Assembly: GCA_000310025.1 (NCBI GenBank)
Contig: FN649726.1
Location: 2,651,012-2,669,170 of the forward strand
DNA: 18,159 nucleotides
Source of the DNA: Ectocarpus siliculosus
Lineage: Eukaryota > Sar > Phaeophyceae > Ectocarpales > Ectocarpaceae
Direction of reading: 5' to 3'
Part shown: piece by piece, positions 9,319 to 18,159 of the stretch
Numbering within the stretch: the stretch's first letter is position 1
Layout of the letters: the number at the start of each line of letters is the position of its first letter
The notes under the pieces: model-generated
Told to the model about the DNA's origin: nothing
Databases searched by the model: none
The model's input: only the letters and a program-made list of their open reading frames with translations
Position numbers and translations under genes: made by a program

Positions 9319-11101
9319 CCAAGATCGCGAACATGTCGATATCGGACTGCTGTAGATGTATCATGTTCATGTGTCGCGCCACCAGATTTAAGAGAGGCAC
9401 CGCAGGAGAGAAGATTTGAGGGGTACCCCGCATCCCCCCCCCCTGATCGTCCATCGCCACCACACCAGACACAGGCTTCGTACAACAGCAGCAGCAGGGC
9501 CTTGGTGCCCGCACACGGTGGCCAAGATCATGCAGCACCCACCGCATCTCATGCCGCCGTCTCCTCCGCAAGTGCTGTTCTTTGGCGAGTTCAGGCCAAA
9601 AGAAACCGGAGAACTAGACGAGGTGGGATGCCGACAAGTGTAGCGTAAGATCGCACGGTCCGACGGAGCGAGAGAGCACCAGAGAGACGGACGCAATGAT
9701 GCTCGTAGGTACATCCCTGGCGGTCTTCTTCCGTAGACACGCTGAATGTTACCCTAGCATGTGTTGACGATGACGGTTACATTGCTTCACCCCCCAGCAT
9801 GCCCCAAGAGTTGTTGGTGTGCAGTTTGCGACGGGCGCTGCCTATGGGGAGGGAAAGCACACACACAAACAGCGCGTGAGCGAGAGGGTATACCGCTGTG
9901 CAGCTGCAGCGCAAAACAGAGTGCAGCATATTGTACATGGACTAGTTTGTAGAAGCAGGTTGGCATTTGTGGCGCATAAGGTGGGTCTGCATATCTGCAT
10001 CCTCACCAGCGTCGTTGCCCCTCGTTGGCCTGTGCTTCGCATCGCAAGCCGGACCTCTAACATCATCAGTGCGTGATATGCTATGTGAGATTCACGACAG
10101 GCCGGTCAATATTTTGAAGCAAACATGTAGCCGTAGAGACTGCCGAGCGTTTTCGAGGCCAAGAGAGACAGCTAGAAGAGAGAGAGACAATGCATTTCGG
10201 AAGATACCACACCCTCACAGGTTACCCCGCACATCATCACCGGACCACCCTCTGTGATTACGTCCTATACCCACGACTTTCACGACCACGAGTCGTGAGG
10301 AAACAGACAGCAACAGTAGTAGTACATGGAGGAGGCCAAAACTAAATGTCCTTTCTGCAAGCACCTCTACGCCGCAGACGAAGCCAGCTTGTTTTCCTCT
10401 CCACGATCCTCCGTAGCTGCTTGGACAACGACCGAAGGAGGCTCTCTGTACTGTCTCCGGGACGCGTTGTTCCCGCCAACTTGTTCCACGAGGAAACCTG
10501 CCAGCTGCCTTTTGCTACAGATACTTTCAGATACAGCTCAAGTTTTTTTTTATATCACACTTCGGATTTTACGCTTTGCCGCACACCCCCAGTCACATCT
10601 CCTTTCTAGCATACTCATTTGTCTTCACTGTGACACCCTACCGCGCTCCAGTCGCACGAGATACCGCACGCCCCACAGCATGCCAACGCGGGGTGTAGCA
10701 CACTCAAAGCAACCAGCTGCTGCTATGACACTGTTTCCTCTCGCAATGATGTTTGCGGGAAACCGAACGCGCCGCTACCGCCTCTACTGCTGTGGCACCA
10801 TTCCTCGAACATTTCGTGCAGCACTGCTGCTTCGATCGCGGCAGGTATATAGATGCCGTCGGTTGCATCTCTCGTTGATATTGTTTTCACGCACGTTGCT
10901 GATGCTGGATAGAGCAGAGTGCGACACCACAACCGTGCTGACGACGGGCACGCTTACGGTGGTCTGCCTGTCTTCCGTTTGGACCTTCCCCGCCCTTAAT
11001 AACCAAAACCTTGTTGTCCCTCGCGGTCTTTTCCTGCCGCCGCCGCCTAATTTTTATACCATCACCTAACCCGCCCCGCCACCCACGCTCTGTCGACCCA
11101 G
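9319..11101. promoter_or_regulatory. Divergent intergenic region between phosphatase and Virilizer genes
   Basis: The phosphatase reads leftwards from 9318 and the Virilizer-like gene reads rightwards, with its first recognised exon at 11102. This 1.8-kb gap should therefore hold both promoters, the 5' leaders, and the short first exon (start codon) of the Virilizer gene. That exon should encode the first 20 or so residues before VKFREAVV, ending in phase 0. I looked in all three plus frames and found no candidate with both an ATG and a good donor. A minus-strand open frame (9571-9095) overlaps the phosphatase start in another frame and contains natural-looking sequence (IHLQQSDIDMFAILDVCIAV); it may be an unannotated 5' exon. 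I recognise no TATA box or other named promoter element. Confidence 0.5.
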
Positions 11102-14100
11102 GTGAAGTTCCGAGAAGCCGTGGTAGCGAGGATCATTCACGTCGTGCCGGCGGGAGAGCAGCCCACCCAGGTTGCCCTCCCCCCGACGTTTCGAGGGATC
11201 ACGCAGGTCGAGCCCTTCCAACTCGAGGTGTGTATGCATGCGCAGAACAAGGGGCCGGCGGCATGTGGCGGAACGGGTCTTCTTTTTTCAGGCTATCTTC
11301 GGCTTACATGACGGCATAAAGGAGGAGCTTGGGCTTTCACTCGTGTTGGTAATACCTAAGGAGAGAGCCATGTACTGTAGCTTCCGAGAGCGCTTCAGCG
11401 GTTTCGGCGTGCTCGACATTTGCCTTGACAACGTGTGTATGTAGTTGTGCGACTACTGACGTTTTTTTTTTGTTTTTTTGCTCTGTGTGCGCGCAGGTGT
11501 TCTGCAAGAACCTCAACAACCTGCACTCGAAATATTTCGACCGCCTCATGCCCACGGCAACGGTGCCGGGAGGCGCGGTGTACACCATGCCGCAGGACAT
11601 CGTCACCAACCACCTCGTCATTAGAGGTTCCTTTCAGGTATGTGATGCACGTTCTCCTCGCCTTTGGTTGTTGTCGTACCTCCGGGTAGGGAGCGATGCC
11701 GCGACTTGATTGGCCAGTTGCTCGATTGCCAGTCGCGGTGGAGCTGTCGTTGTCTTCCCTCTCTACAAGTTTCTGCATTAGCACAGACACGTGTATGGCA
11801 TGCAGCATTAGTCAGCAGTCCAGTGTTGTCCTGTAAGGTGTCAGCGCCCTAGTGGGTACATGTTACAAATGCTGGCAGCAAGTGTCTAAGGTTACGCTGA
11901 ACGGTTAGACGGCAGGGTTGGAACGTCAAACAACATAGCCAGATTCTCGCTGTACACCTTGGCACATTCCAAGAACAACCTTCGTACACGGACCCGGACA
12001 ACTTCGCCCGAGCTCACGTCATTTATCACCGCTCTTTTGTTGTGTGTTTTGCGTGCGCTTTTCCCTTTCCAACGGCGCTTTTCCTATCATCCAAACCTCT
12101 TTTTGCCAGGCGATGTCGGTCGTCATTTGCGGCACTGTTGTTCCGCGGACGGCGCTGTCGCCGGACGCTATCCAGGCGCTGACGGTGTCGGACAAGCCGC
12201 CCCTGGGCGGCCCTTCCCCGCCGCCGTCGGCGTTAGTGCCGCCCCCTCCCCCACGACCATCACCGCCGCCAAACAGCCACCAACAACAAATGCAACAGCC
12301 GCAAGCCATGGCTGTGGACGGCCCGCCGCCGCCCCCGCCGCCAGCACGACCTGCGACCCAGGCACCACCGGCAGCATCGGCGGCGGTTGTGGGCGGGACC
12401 GCTGCCCCGGCGGCGGCGGCGGCGGCGGCACCCAGGAAGAGGACGGTTCCCAAGGCTGCCTCCTCCTCCTCCTCCTCCGACAAGCCGTCCTCGCCGCCAC
12501 CTCCCGCGGCGTCGCCGTCGGGCCCCGGCCCTTCAAAGGACTCTTCTTCGCTGCCGAAGGCTTGGGCGCCGTTGGCACTGCCAGCTGCCGCCGCGACGGC
12601 GGCGGCGGTGGGGCAGGGGGGTACCACCGGCGACGGTGTGTCCCCGGCGGACCTGGCGCCGTACGGAGAGGCGGAGCTGTCGACGGCGCTGACGGTGCCG
12701 CCGGAGAGGCTGCAGCGCTCCGCGGCGGAGGCGAACCCTTTCGACGACCGCTTCTTGGTGCCGGCGGACGCCGCCCGGGGGGTAAAGGAGGCCGTGGCGC
12801 GGCTCGTTAGCCTTGCTGATGAGAGCGGCCCGGCGGGCAGGAATCTCGAGGTATGGTAAGGGGTGCTACGTGCCGCCAGGGCGTGTTCCGATACGTAGTG
12901 AATGTAGCCTTGGTCTGCACCGTGTAGCGTACATACACTCTTCGCGTGGACGAAAGGTTGTCCCCGTGTGGTTGATCGGCCCCGCTCTTGTACGTGCCCA
13001 GGACCACATGTGTTAGTTTGGAAAGAGTCAAATAGCTGGTTTCGCGGAGGTGGGCTCCTTGACCGCGCGTGTAGCAGCAGACCTTGTGACCGGAATTGTA
13101 AAGGGCCTGGTCAGCCCCTTCTCGGTAACCGAAAAAACTGGGCTCACCACGTCGTTTGTGTCGGAAGACCGCTACATACATCATGATGCAGCTCACGTTT
13201 GTAACGAAATTGAACCGCTCTACGAATCGATTTTCCACAGTGCGAGGCGCTCGATGCTGCCGCCGACTGCGTGGAGGCGTGCTTCCGCCGGCAGACGCCG
13301 GCGAAGAAAGGAGAAGAGGGAGGACAACAAGGCGGCCTCGTCCCGTCTCCGGTGGCGGTGGAGCAAGGCTCGACCGTTGCCACTACCGGCACAACGGCGA
13401 CCGTCGTGCCGAGCAGCGAGGCGTTCAACGACGACGTTTCGGGACCGCTCGCGACGGCGGTCATCCGCTCCCTCCGCTTCTTCCGCGCCGCGGCGGCGGG
13501 GACGGAGGCGGGGTCTATCCCCGCCGGTGAGGGGGAGGAGGAGCGCGGTGGGGGCCGGCACACGCCGGCGGTGGCCGTCCTGGCCGACGGCTCGGTCACC
13601 GTCGACGACGGACACCGGCGGGTGGCCCTGGCGGGGCTAAGGCTGGCGGGGGCGGTGGCGACGGCGCCCAGCCCGGCGGGCGCGCTCCTCGCCGCGGGGG
13701 GTTTCCACGTGCTGTGGCGGTTGCCGCTCGACCCGGCGGCGACGCCCATGGGGGTGGCGCTTGCCCTCGGCGCGCTCTGCCAGGGGATACGGCACGCCGA
13801 CGTGCTGCGCGTGTTTTTGACGAGGTGGGAGGAAGGTGTGGATGATGGCGCGGGAGGGGCCGAGGCGGAAGGGCTGTCGAGGCTGGGCGGGTACGAGGCT
13901 TGTGCGTCGGTGCTTTCCCGTCAGGTGAGACGATGAGGGGTAGGGGAAGGAGGAGGAGGAGATGTCAGGAGAGAACCGAAATCGGAAACATCCATCGAGG
14001 TGCACTCGTACGGCATTCGAGTTTGCGTTTCTTCGGGTTGTCGGGGTCGCTCGAAAAGTCGTTTTCGCCGCTGTCGAGCCAGGTCCGCTTCGCACGCAAC

Positions 14101-15060
14101 CATGAGAGCAAAACCCGCGCGTTTGGCCTATTTTACGGTGGTGGTGTAGCCGCTGTCTAGCGCACTCTGCGCTTGCGCACCTGTTCTCTAATGGACGACG
14201 TGCCTGTTGTCGGGTTGTTGTCGTATTGCTTGTTCCTGCGGTGTTGCTTTTCGGTCCCGTTCGACGTTGCGGTCGTGTCCCAGGTAGCACACCCGGCGGC
14301 CCTTTCTCGAGGGCGGTCGATCATGCAGTACGTCGCCCTCGTCGAGTGCCTCCAGCTCGTCCGCAAGCTGGCCACGAAAGCGGGCACGACGGTAGCCGCG
14401 GCGAAGGCGGCGGAGGCGACGGGCAAGGACGGGAGTGCCGGTGGGGGCGGGGGGGCTGCCGCCGCGGTGGCGGCGGCGGCCGGCCCTGCGGCGGTGAAAG
14501 GCATGGAGGATCTCGCGCACGCGCTAGGCGCTCTGGAGGCCCTGATGTCGGAAGGGGCCGGGGAGACCTCAGCCTCCGGTGAGAAAAGGGGAATCGATTC
14601 TTTTTGTCTGTGTGGCGAAGGAATGTGCAAGCTTAAGCTTCAAAACTAGGACAATACGTTTACTCGCACACCCTACATTCATACCAACGTCCTATTATAG
14701 CGGCAGACAGCGTGGATTGATGCATGAGTTTGATTTTGTAAAAAAAAAATCCGGGTGATTCGTTCGCTGTTTCGAGCTCCGTGTCGACCTTGTCACAGCA
14801 GTTGCACATCGCGAAACGTTGCGAGCTAGACCCAGCAACTAACGTGCTTGCTCTCCAGGCTTTGTAGTACATTTTTATTCCGGTTGCTCACTCTATGGAA
14901 ACTTTTCCGTGCGCGGTGCGCGCAAAAAAAAAAAAACGCGAGGCAGGTATTCAACCGGGCATCCGGAAAGGAGACCGAAAGAGGCGCTTGCAAGGCTTCG
15001 AGGTTCTTCTGGCCAAGGCCGACGCAAAGACGGGCGACTCGTCGGGCACCACTGCTCCCG

Positions 15061-15096
<36 letters not shown>

Positions 15097-18000
15097 GCAA
15101 CAACAACAACAAGAGCGATGATCCAAACGTCGCCGCGGCGATCTCCGCCCACCTCGGTCGCGAGGCGGCGCGCGACAAGCGCCCCCGGGGGGGGCTGGCG
15201 CCGTCGCTGGTGGCATTGCTGTGGGAGCACCAGCTGCCGGCCGCCCTCGCCGCCGGTGTGGCGGCGGCCGCGCTGGCTTCCGAGAAGGAGGCCGCCTCGT
15301 CGTCGGCGGCGATGATGTCGAGGGTTAAGGAAGGCGCGGCGGCGGGCGGGGGCGGCGGGGAGAGAGGGGGCGGGGAGGAAGGGCCTGCTTCCGCGGCCGC
15401 CGCGCTCGTCTTCGCCGGCGTCCGCCAAGTTGCTCTCCGGCTGCTGCGCGGCGCCGGCGACCCGCTGTCGGGCGCGCTGGTGTTCGCCGGGCAGCCCAGG
15501 TCGACGGCCGCGCTAGCGTACGGCCTGGACCCCTCCGCGCTCGCCACTCCCGTTGGCCCCGAGAGTTCGCCGACCATCGAAGCTCTGGCGGACGGGCTTG
15601 ACCAGGTATGGTGTTGGGGGAGAGATGGGGTGCGCGCGAGGGTGCGAGCTGAGCAGGCAAGGCAGCCCTTAACCCCGCTTGCCTGTTGCACACACGAACA
15701 AGGGAGTAGTTTTTTTTACGTTGTAGGGGTGTCGTAGACCAGGTGTCGGACACCGTCGCCAATTGTTCCACTATTGACTATGTAGTGCGCATGTTTCAAC
15801 CCAGCCCGAGCCAAGGCAACAAGGCGATGTGCACCTTGAGCGGTTGGGCAAGGGGGCCGGCCTCCATGATGAGCTTTGAGTTACGATCTCGCAACCCTTG
15901 ACGCTGCCCATACCCCCCCCCCCCCCCCCACCCCTCCCTTTGCTCCCCTCGAAAACTCGCGTGTGACAAGACTCTTGTCACGCCGGGGGGACTTGCCCGC
16001 TTGCTAGTCCGCAGCTGCCAGGCGTTGTCAGCGGCGGACCTCGCTCTCAGCACCGCCGACAAGTCGCCCCAGGCGGGGCGGGGAGGTATGGTCATCGACG
16101 GCGGAGGCGGGACTGCTGCTGGTGGAGGGGGGAAGACCGGTGCTGCGAGTAGCGCTGGTGGTGGTGGTGTTGCGGGGGCTACTACCGGCATCCTTTCCGG
16201 GGGTGCGGAGGCAGACATGACCGCCGCGCTGCGCAAGCTCCACGAGCTGGGGCCTTCCCTCGCCGGCAGGTGCGACGTTGTAGTAGGGAGACATGCATAA
16301 TATGCGTTTTTGAAGGGGGGTCTACGAGGGACGATGCCACGGTGCTGTGTGCCGTCCGTTTTTCGCAGATCCGAGGTTTAAGTTCCACTTAAGTGTTCCG
16401 TTTGGAGTGTAGGGATGGACAGCAAGTGCGGTGGAAGAAGCACGTGATAGATGTCCGATTTGTGAGGGCAGCAGGAGTAGAGATGGTTTTGTGTTTGTTG
16501 TTGTAAGGAAGCGTTGTTTTTACGGGGCCGTGTGGTGTGTCCTGTGCTGTCGTTTTATCTGCTTGTGTGTTGTTGCTCTTGTTTTTGCCCTTGCGGTTTC
16601 TTCTGAGGGCAGTCGTGGTACACCATGAGTAAAACGTAGGTTAATCTGCAACGGATCCGTGTTTCTTTCCGGACGTGTTTCCGTCGGTGGTCAAAACTCA
16701 CCGCCTCCCCCCCCCCTGAAACCTACCCCATTTCTACGCATCCCCCTCTTTGCCCCTGTCACGGTTTTCGACAAACGACCGACCGGACCAGGTCCTCGGT
16801 GTGCGAGGTCGCTTGCAGATTCGCGCTGCCGGCGGTGCTGAACCCCCCCCCGGGGGGCGGCCGGGCTTCCGTGACGGTGACCACCTCGCTCCTGCTCTGG
16901 CTCCTCGAGGGGGACCAAGAGTCCTGCTCCGACGTGCTCGCAGAGCGCTGGGGTTCGTTAAGGTCTAGAGTGGACGCCCTTGCCGACGAGGTCGGGTGGT
17001 CCGACAGCCTCTCCCACCGTCTTTACCTGTTCCACACGGCCATGGGTATGGTTGCCATGGACGCCAAGAAGCCGGCTGCTGCGGCGGGGGGGAGCAGGAG
17101 GAGTAAGGGTGGAGGAAGCGGCGACCTTCCGCGGGCGGGAGAGATGATGGCGGGTCTGGCGAGGCAGTCCCACACGCTGGCCGTGTACTTGGGCCTGGAA
17201 GATGTCCCGGACGCCTCAGGTGAGGAGGAGGCCGCGTACTGTTGCAGCGATGGTTGGAGGAGACGGAGATAGGTGGCCGCCGCCAACCTGTCCCGTGTGT
17301 CCTGGTGTGCTCGGAGGGGCGGTAGCATAGCGCCCCCGAAGGCGAAAGTCCGAGCATACGTTCGTCGTCGCTTCATATCTTGCGCTGTCGATCGATTCGC
17401 CGCCATGCTGCCATTACAGGAAAAACTAAGCACTCGCCCTGTGTGGTCATTGCCCCCGTCCGTGTGGGACAAGGGAAGCGGCTTGTTTAATTAACTAGAC
17501 GTTCCCTGGTGTAAGCGGCTTGTTCATCTAGACTTCCTTCCTCTCGCTACAGCGGTAGTCGCTGTTGTGTGTTTCGTGACTTTGCTCGTCCCTTCATCGC
17601 GAGAGGCTCGCTTTTGACACCACGTTGCCCCCGGTATCATCGTCGAGGAAAAGTGCATCACACACACACTCCCTTCTCCTCTCTAACGTTCTCCGTTACT
17701 ATCCGGCGTGGCGGCGGGCACGAACAACCGTTTCCGTTGAACACGAACACCACACCAGCCGCATCTGCGAGCGACACGGACGCGGGCGCCGGCGGCACCG
17801 CTGCCGACGGGGACGCCGCTTCCAGCAGCAGCAGGAAGCCGCCGCCCGCCCTTCAACCCCGCACGGAGGAAGAGCGCCGCCGCGCCGCGGCTCCGGTGAT
17901 TGTCGCCCTGACCCTTCGCCTGAAGGTGCTAGCCCTCGCGGCCTCCAGGGGCCTCGGCGCCAGCTACCCGGCCTTCGCCGGGGGAGCGGCGGTGCCTGCG

Positions 18001-18159
18001 CTGGCGGGGCTGGTGGAGATCCTCGCGTTCGGGCTCGCCAAGGCCGGGGCCAACCGGGCGCTGGCGCACCGGGTGCGGCTGGCGCGGGCGGGGCGCGCCG
18101 GAACGTCCAAGTTCTGGATGTTGTACCCCGAGAGGATGTCCGGGTCAGCCACCTTCACA
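11102..18159 (+). CDS. Virilizer/VIRMA-like m6A methyltransferase complex scaffold (partial, nine exons)
   Basis: Virilizer proteins scaffold the nuclear complex that writes N6-methyladenosine on mRNA and guide site choice; in flies the protein also acts in sex-specific splicing. Exons: 11102-11227, 11497-11637, 12110-12850, 13241-13924, 14284-14578, 14947-15605, 16022-16269, 16792-17219 and 17759-window end; GT-AG borders, phases 0,0,0,0,1,0,2,1, giving 1241 codons without a stop. Identity rests on the N-terminal domain (residues 1-100): VKFREAVVARIIHVVPAG, PFQLEVFCKNLNN, YFDRL, then DIVTNHLVIRGSFQAMSVV and ICGTVV, which matches the plant VIR and animal VIRMA pattern. Next come a Pro-rich linker (~119-169), a basic PRKR (197-200, possible nuclear signal), and from ~337 Ala/Leu-rich helices like the family's alpha-solenoid. 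A poly-Asn run sits at 702-717. Exons are strongly GC-rich against the introns. The first exon was not found and the C-terminus lies beyond the window. Family members are about 1800-2100 aa, so roughly a third is missing. Exon 7's acceptor is the least certain join. Confidence 0.85.
11292..11348 (+). other. Possible 57-nt cassette exon inside the first Virilizer intron
   Basis: Within the intron 11228-11496 a T-rich tract ending TTTTTTCAG (11291) is followed by 19 stop-free codons (AIFGLHDGIKEELGLSLVL) and then a donor-like GTAATA. Both ends are in phase 0, the phase of the surrounding junction, so inclusion would keep the frame. Family comparison argues against constitutive use. The flanking exons join directly as PFQLE-VFCKNL, the same continuous strand seen in other Virilizer proteins, and the extra 19 residues would interrupt it. 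It is either a pseudo-exon or an alternatively used one. Confidence 0.3.
15063..15110 (+). repeat. Coding (AAC)n repeat, poly-asparagine
   Basis: Eleven AAC codons, one AGC and four more AAC codons lie in exon 7 of the Virilizer-like gene and encode N11-S-N4 (residues 702-717). The nearly pure trinucleotide repeat implies length variation by slippage in multiples of three, which keeps the frame. The Asn frame is the one that continues open through the solenoid-like region and joins correctly to exons 6 and 8. The other two frames would read Gln or Thr runs and do not fit the downstream exons. Confidence 0.9.
15913..15929 (+). repeat. C17 homopolymer in a Virilizer intron
   Basis: Seventeen consecutive C residues lie in the intron 15606-16021, roughly 90 nt upstream of the exon 8 acceptor. 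With the following CCCCTCCCTTTGCTCCCCTC stretch it forms a strong pyrimidine tract. It may assist recognition of the acceptor at 16021, although the distance is larger than usual. Expect length errors here. Confidence 0.8.
17475..17537 (+). repeat. Short imperfect tandem duplication in the last intron
   Basis: GAAGCGGCTTGTTTAATTAA followed by CTAGACGTTCC (17475-17505) is followed, about 37 nt on, by TAAGCGGCTTGTTCATCTAG and ACTTCC (17512-17537). The shared core is AAGCGGCTTGTT plus a downstream CTAGAC. It lies wholly in the intron 17220-17758 and looks like a local slippage or filler duplication. Confidence 0.6.

Noticed and set aside
10326-11069. 247-codon plus-strand open frame beginning with a CPFCKHLY motif
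   Set aside because: Only one CxxC pair is present, the rest is Arg/Leu/Ser-rich without domain features, and it does not join in a sensible way to the Virilizer exons. Kept only as part of the search for the missing first exon.
12019-12627. Minus-strand 202-codon Gly/Ala-rich open frame
   Set aside because: It is the reverse-strand shadow of the Pro/Ala-rich Virilizer exon 4; GC-rich repeats keep all frames open.
13050-13240. Possible extra coding sequence (GSLTARVAADLVTGIVKGLV) just before Virilizer exon 5
   Set aside because: It reads in a different frame from exon 5 across 13240, has lower GC than the exons, and the pyrimidine-rich CCACAG acceptor at 13240 fits intron sequence before it.
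14951-15691. Minus-strand 246-codon open frame with a poly-Leu run
   Set aside because: The Leu run is the reverse reading of the trinucleotide repeat. The frame is a shadow of Virilizer exon 7 and has no signal or membrane-protein context.
16431-16628. Intronic open frame starting VEEARDRCPICEG, resembling the CPFC frame at 10326
   Set aside because: It begins with GTG inside the intron 16270-16791, has a single CxxC and no second metal-binding half. The likeness to 10326 covers only a few residues.
1-18159. Prokaryotic or viral origin, operons, CRISPR, tRNA or rRNA genes
   Set aside because: Genes are interrupted by consistent GT-AG introns and encode eukaryotic families. No direct-repeat array, T-loop consensus or rRNA-like stretch was seen on reading.

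Overview
The window is nuclear DNA of a eukaryote. Genes are split by GT-AG introns: about 270-540 nt in two genes and about 1.9 kb in a third. Exons are clearly more GC-rich than introns, and the proteins carry long Ala/Gly/Pro/Ser-rich disordered stretches and homopolymer runs. This style, with CT/GA microsatellites and long non-coding gaps, fits a stramenopile, most likely a brown alga. That placement is an inference from texture; no marker gene confirms it. I saw no rRNA, tRNA, CRISPR array or intact transposon.

Layout: (1) 1-1593 has no gene I can support. (2) 1594-3859, minus strand: a two-exon gene for a short (107 aa) single-pass membrane protein with an acidic/Ala-rich N-terminus and a very basic C-terminal tail. 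(3) 3860-5118: intergenic, with a CT/GA tract just upstream of gene 2's start and a cluster of small palindromes and a 20-bp tandem repeat just past the end of the next gene. (4) 5119-9318, minus strand: a three-exon inositol polyphosphate 5-phosphatase of 1117 aa. It has about 505 aa of disordered N-terminus, a full IPPc catalytic domain interrupted by a ~240-aa insert, and a C-terminal Cys-Ala-Val-Met CaaX box. (5) 9319-11101: the gap between two divergently transcribed genes; it should hold both promoters and the unlocated first exon of the next gene. (6) 11102-18159, plus strand: nine exons (1241 codons, both ends missing) of a Virilizer/VIRMA-type protein, the large scaffold of the m6A mRNA methyltransferase complex. 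It was recognised from its N-terminal domain, followed by a proline-rich linker and an alpha-solenoid-like region.

The genes do not form an operon or an obvious pathway. One acts on phosphoinositides or inositol phosphates at a membrane, one scaffolds mRNA methylation in the nucleus, and one is an unknown small membrane protein. The points most worth a second look are the Virilizer homologue and its splice choices (a 57-nt in-frame possible cassette exon, and competing acceptors around an A13 run), the CaaX box and catalytic-domain insert of the phosphatase, and the small basic-tailed membrane protein.
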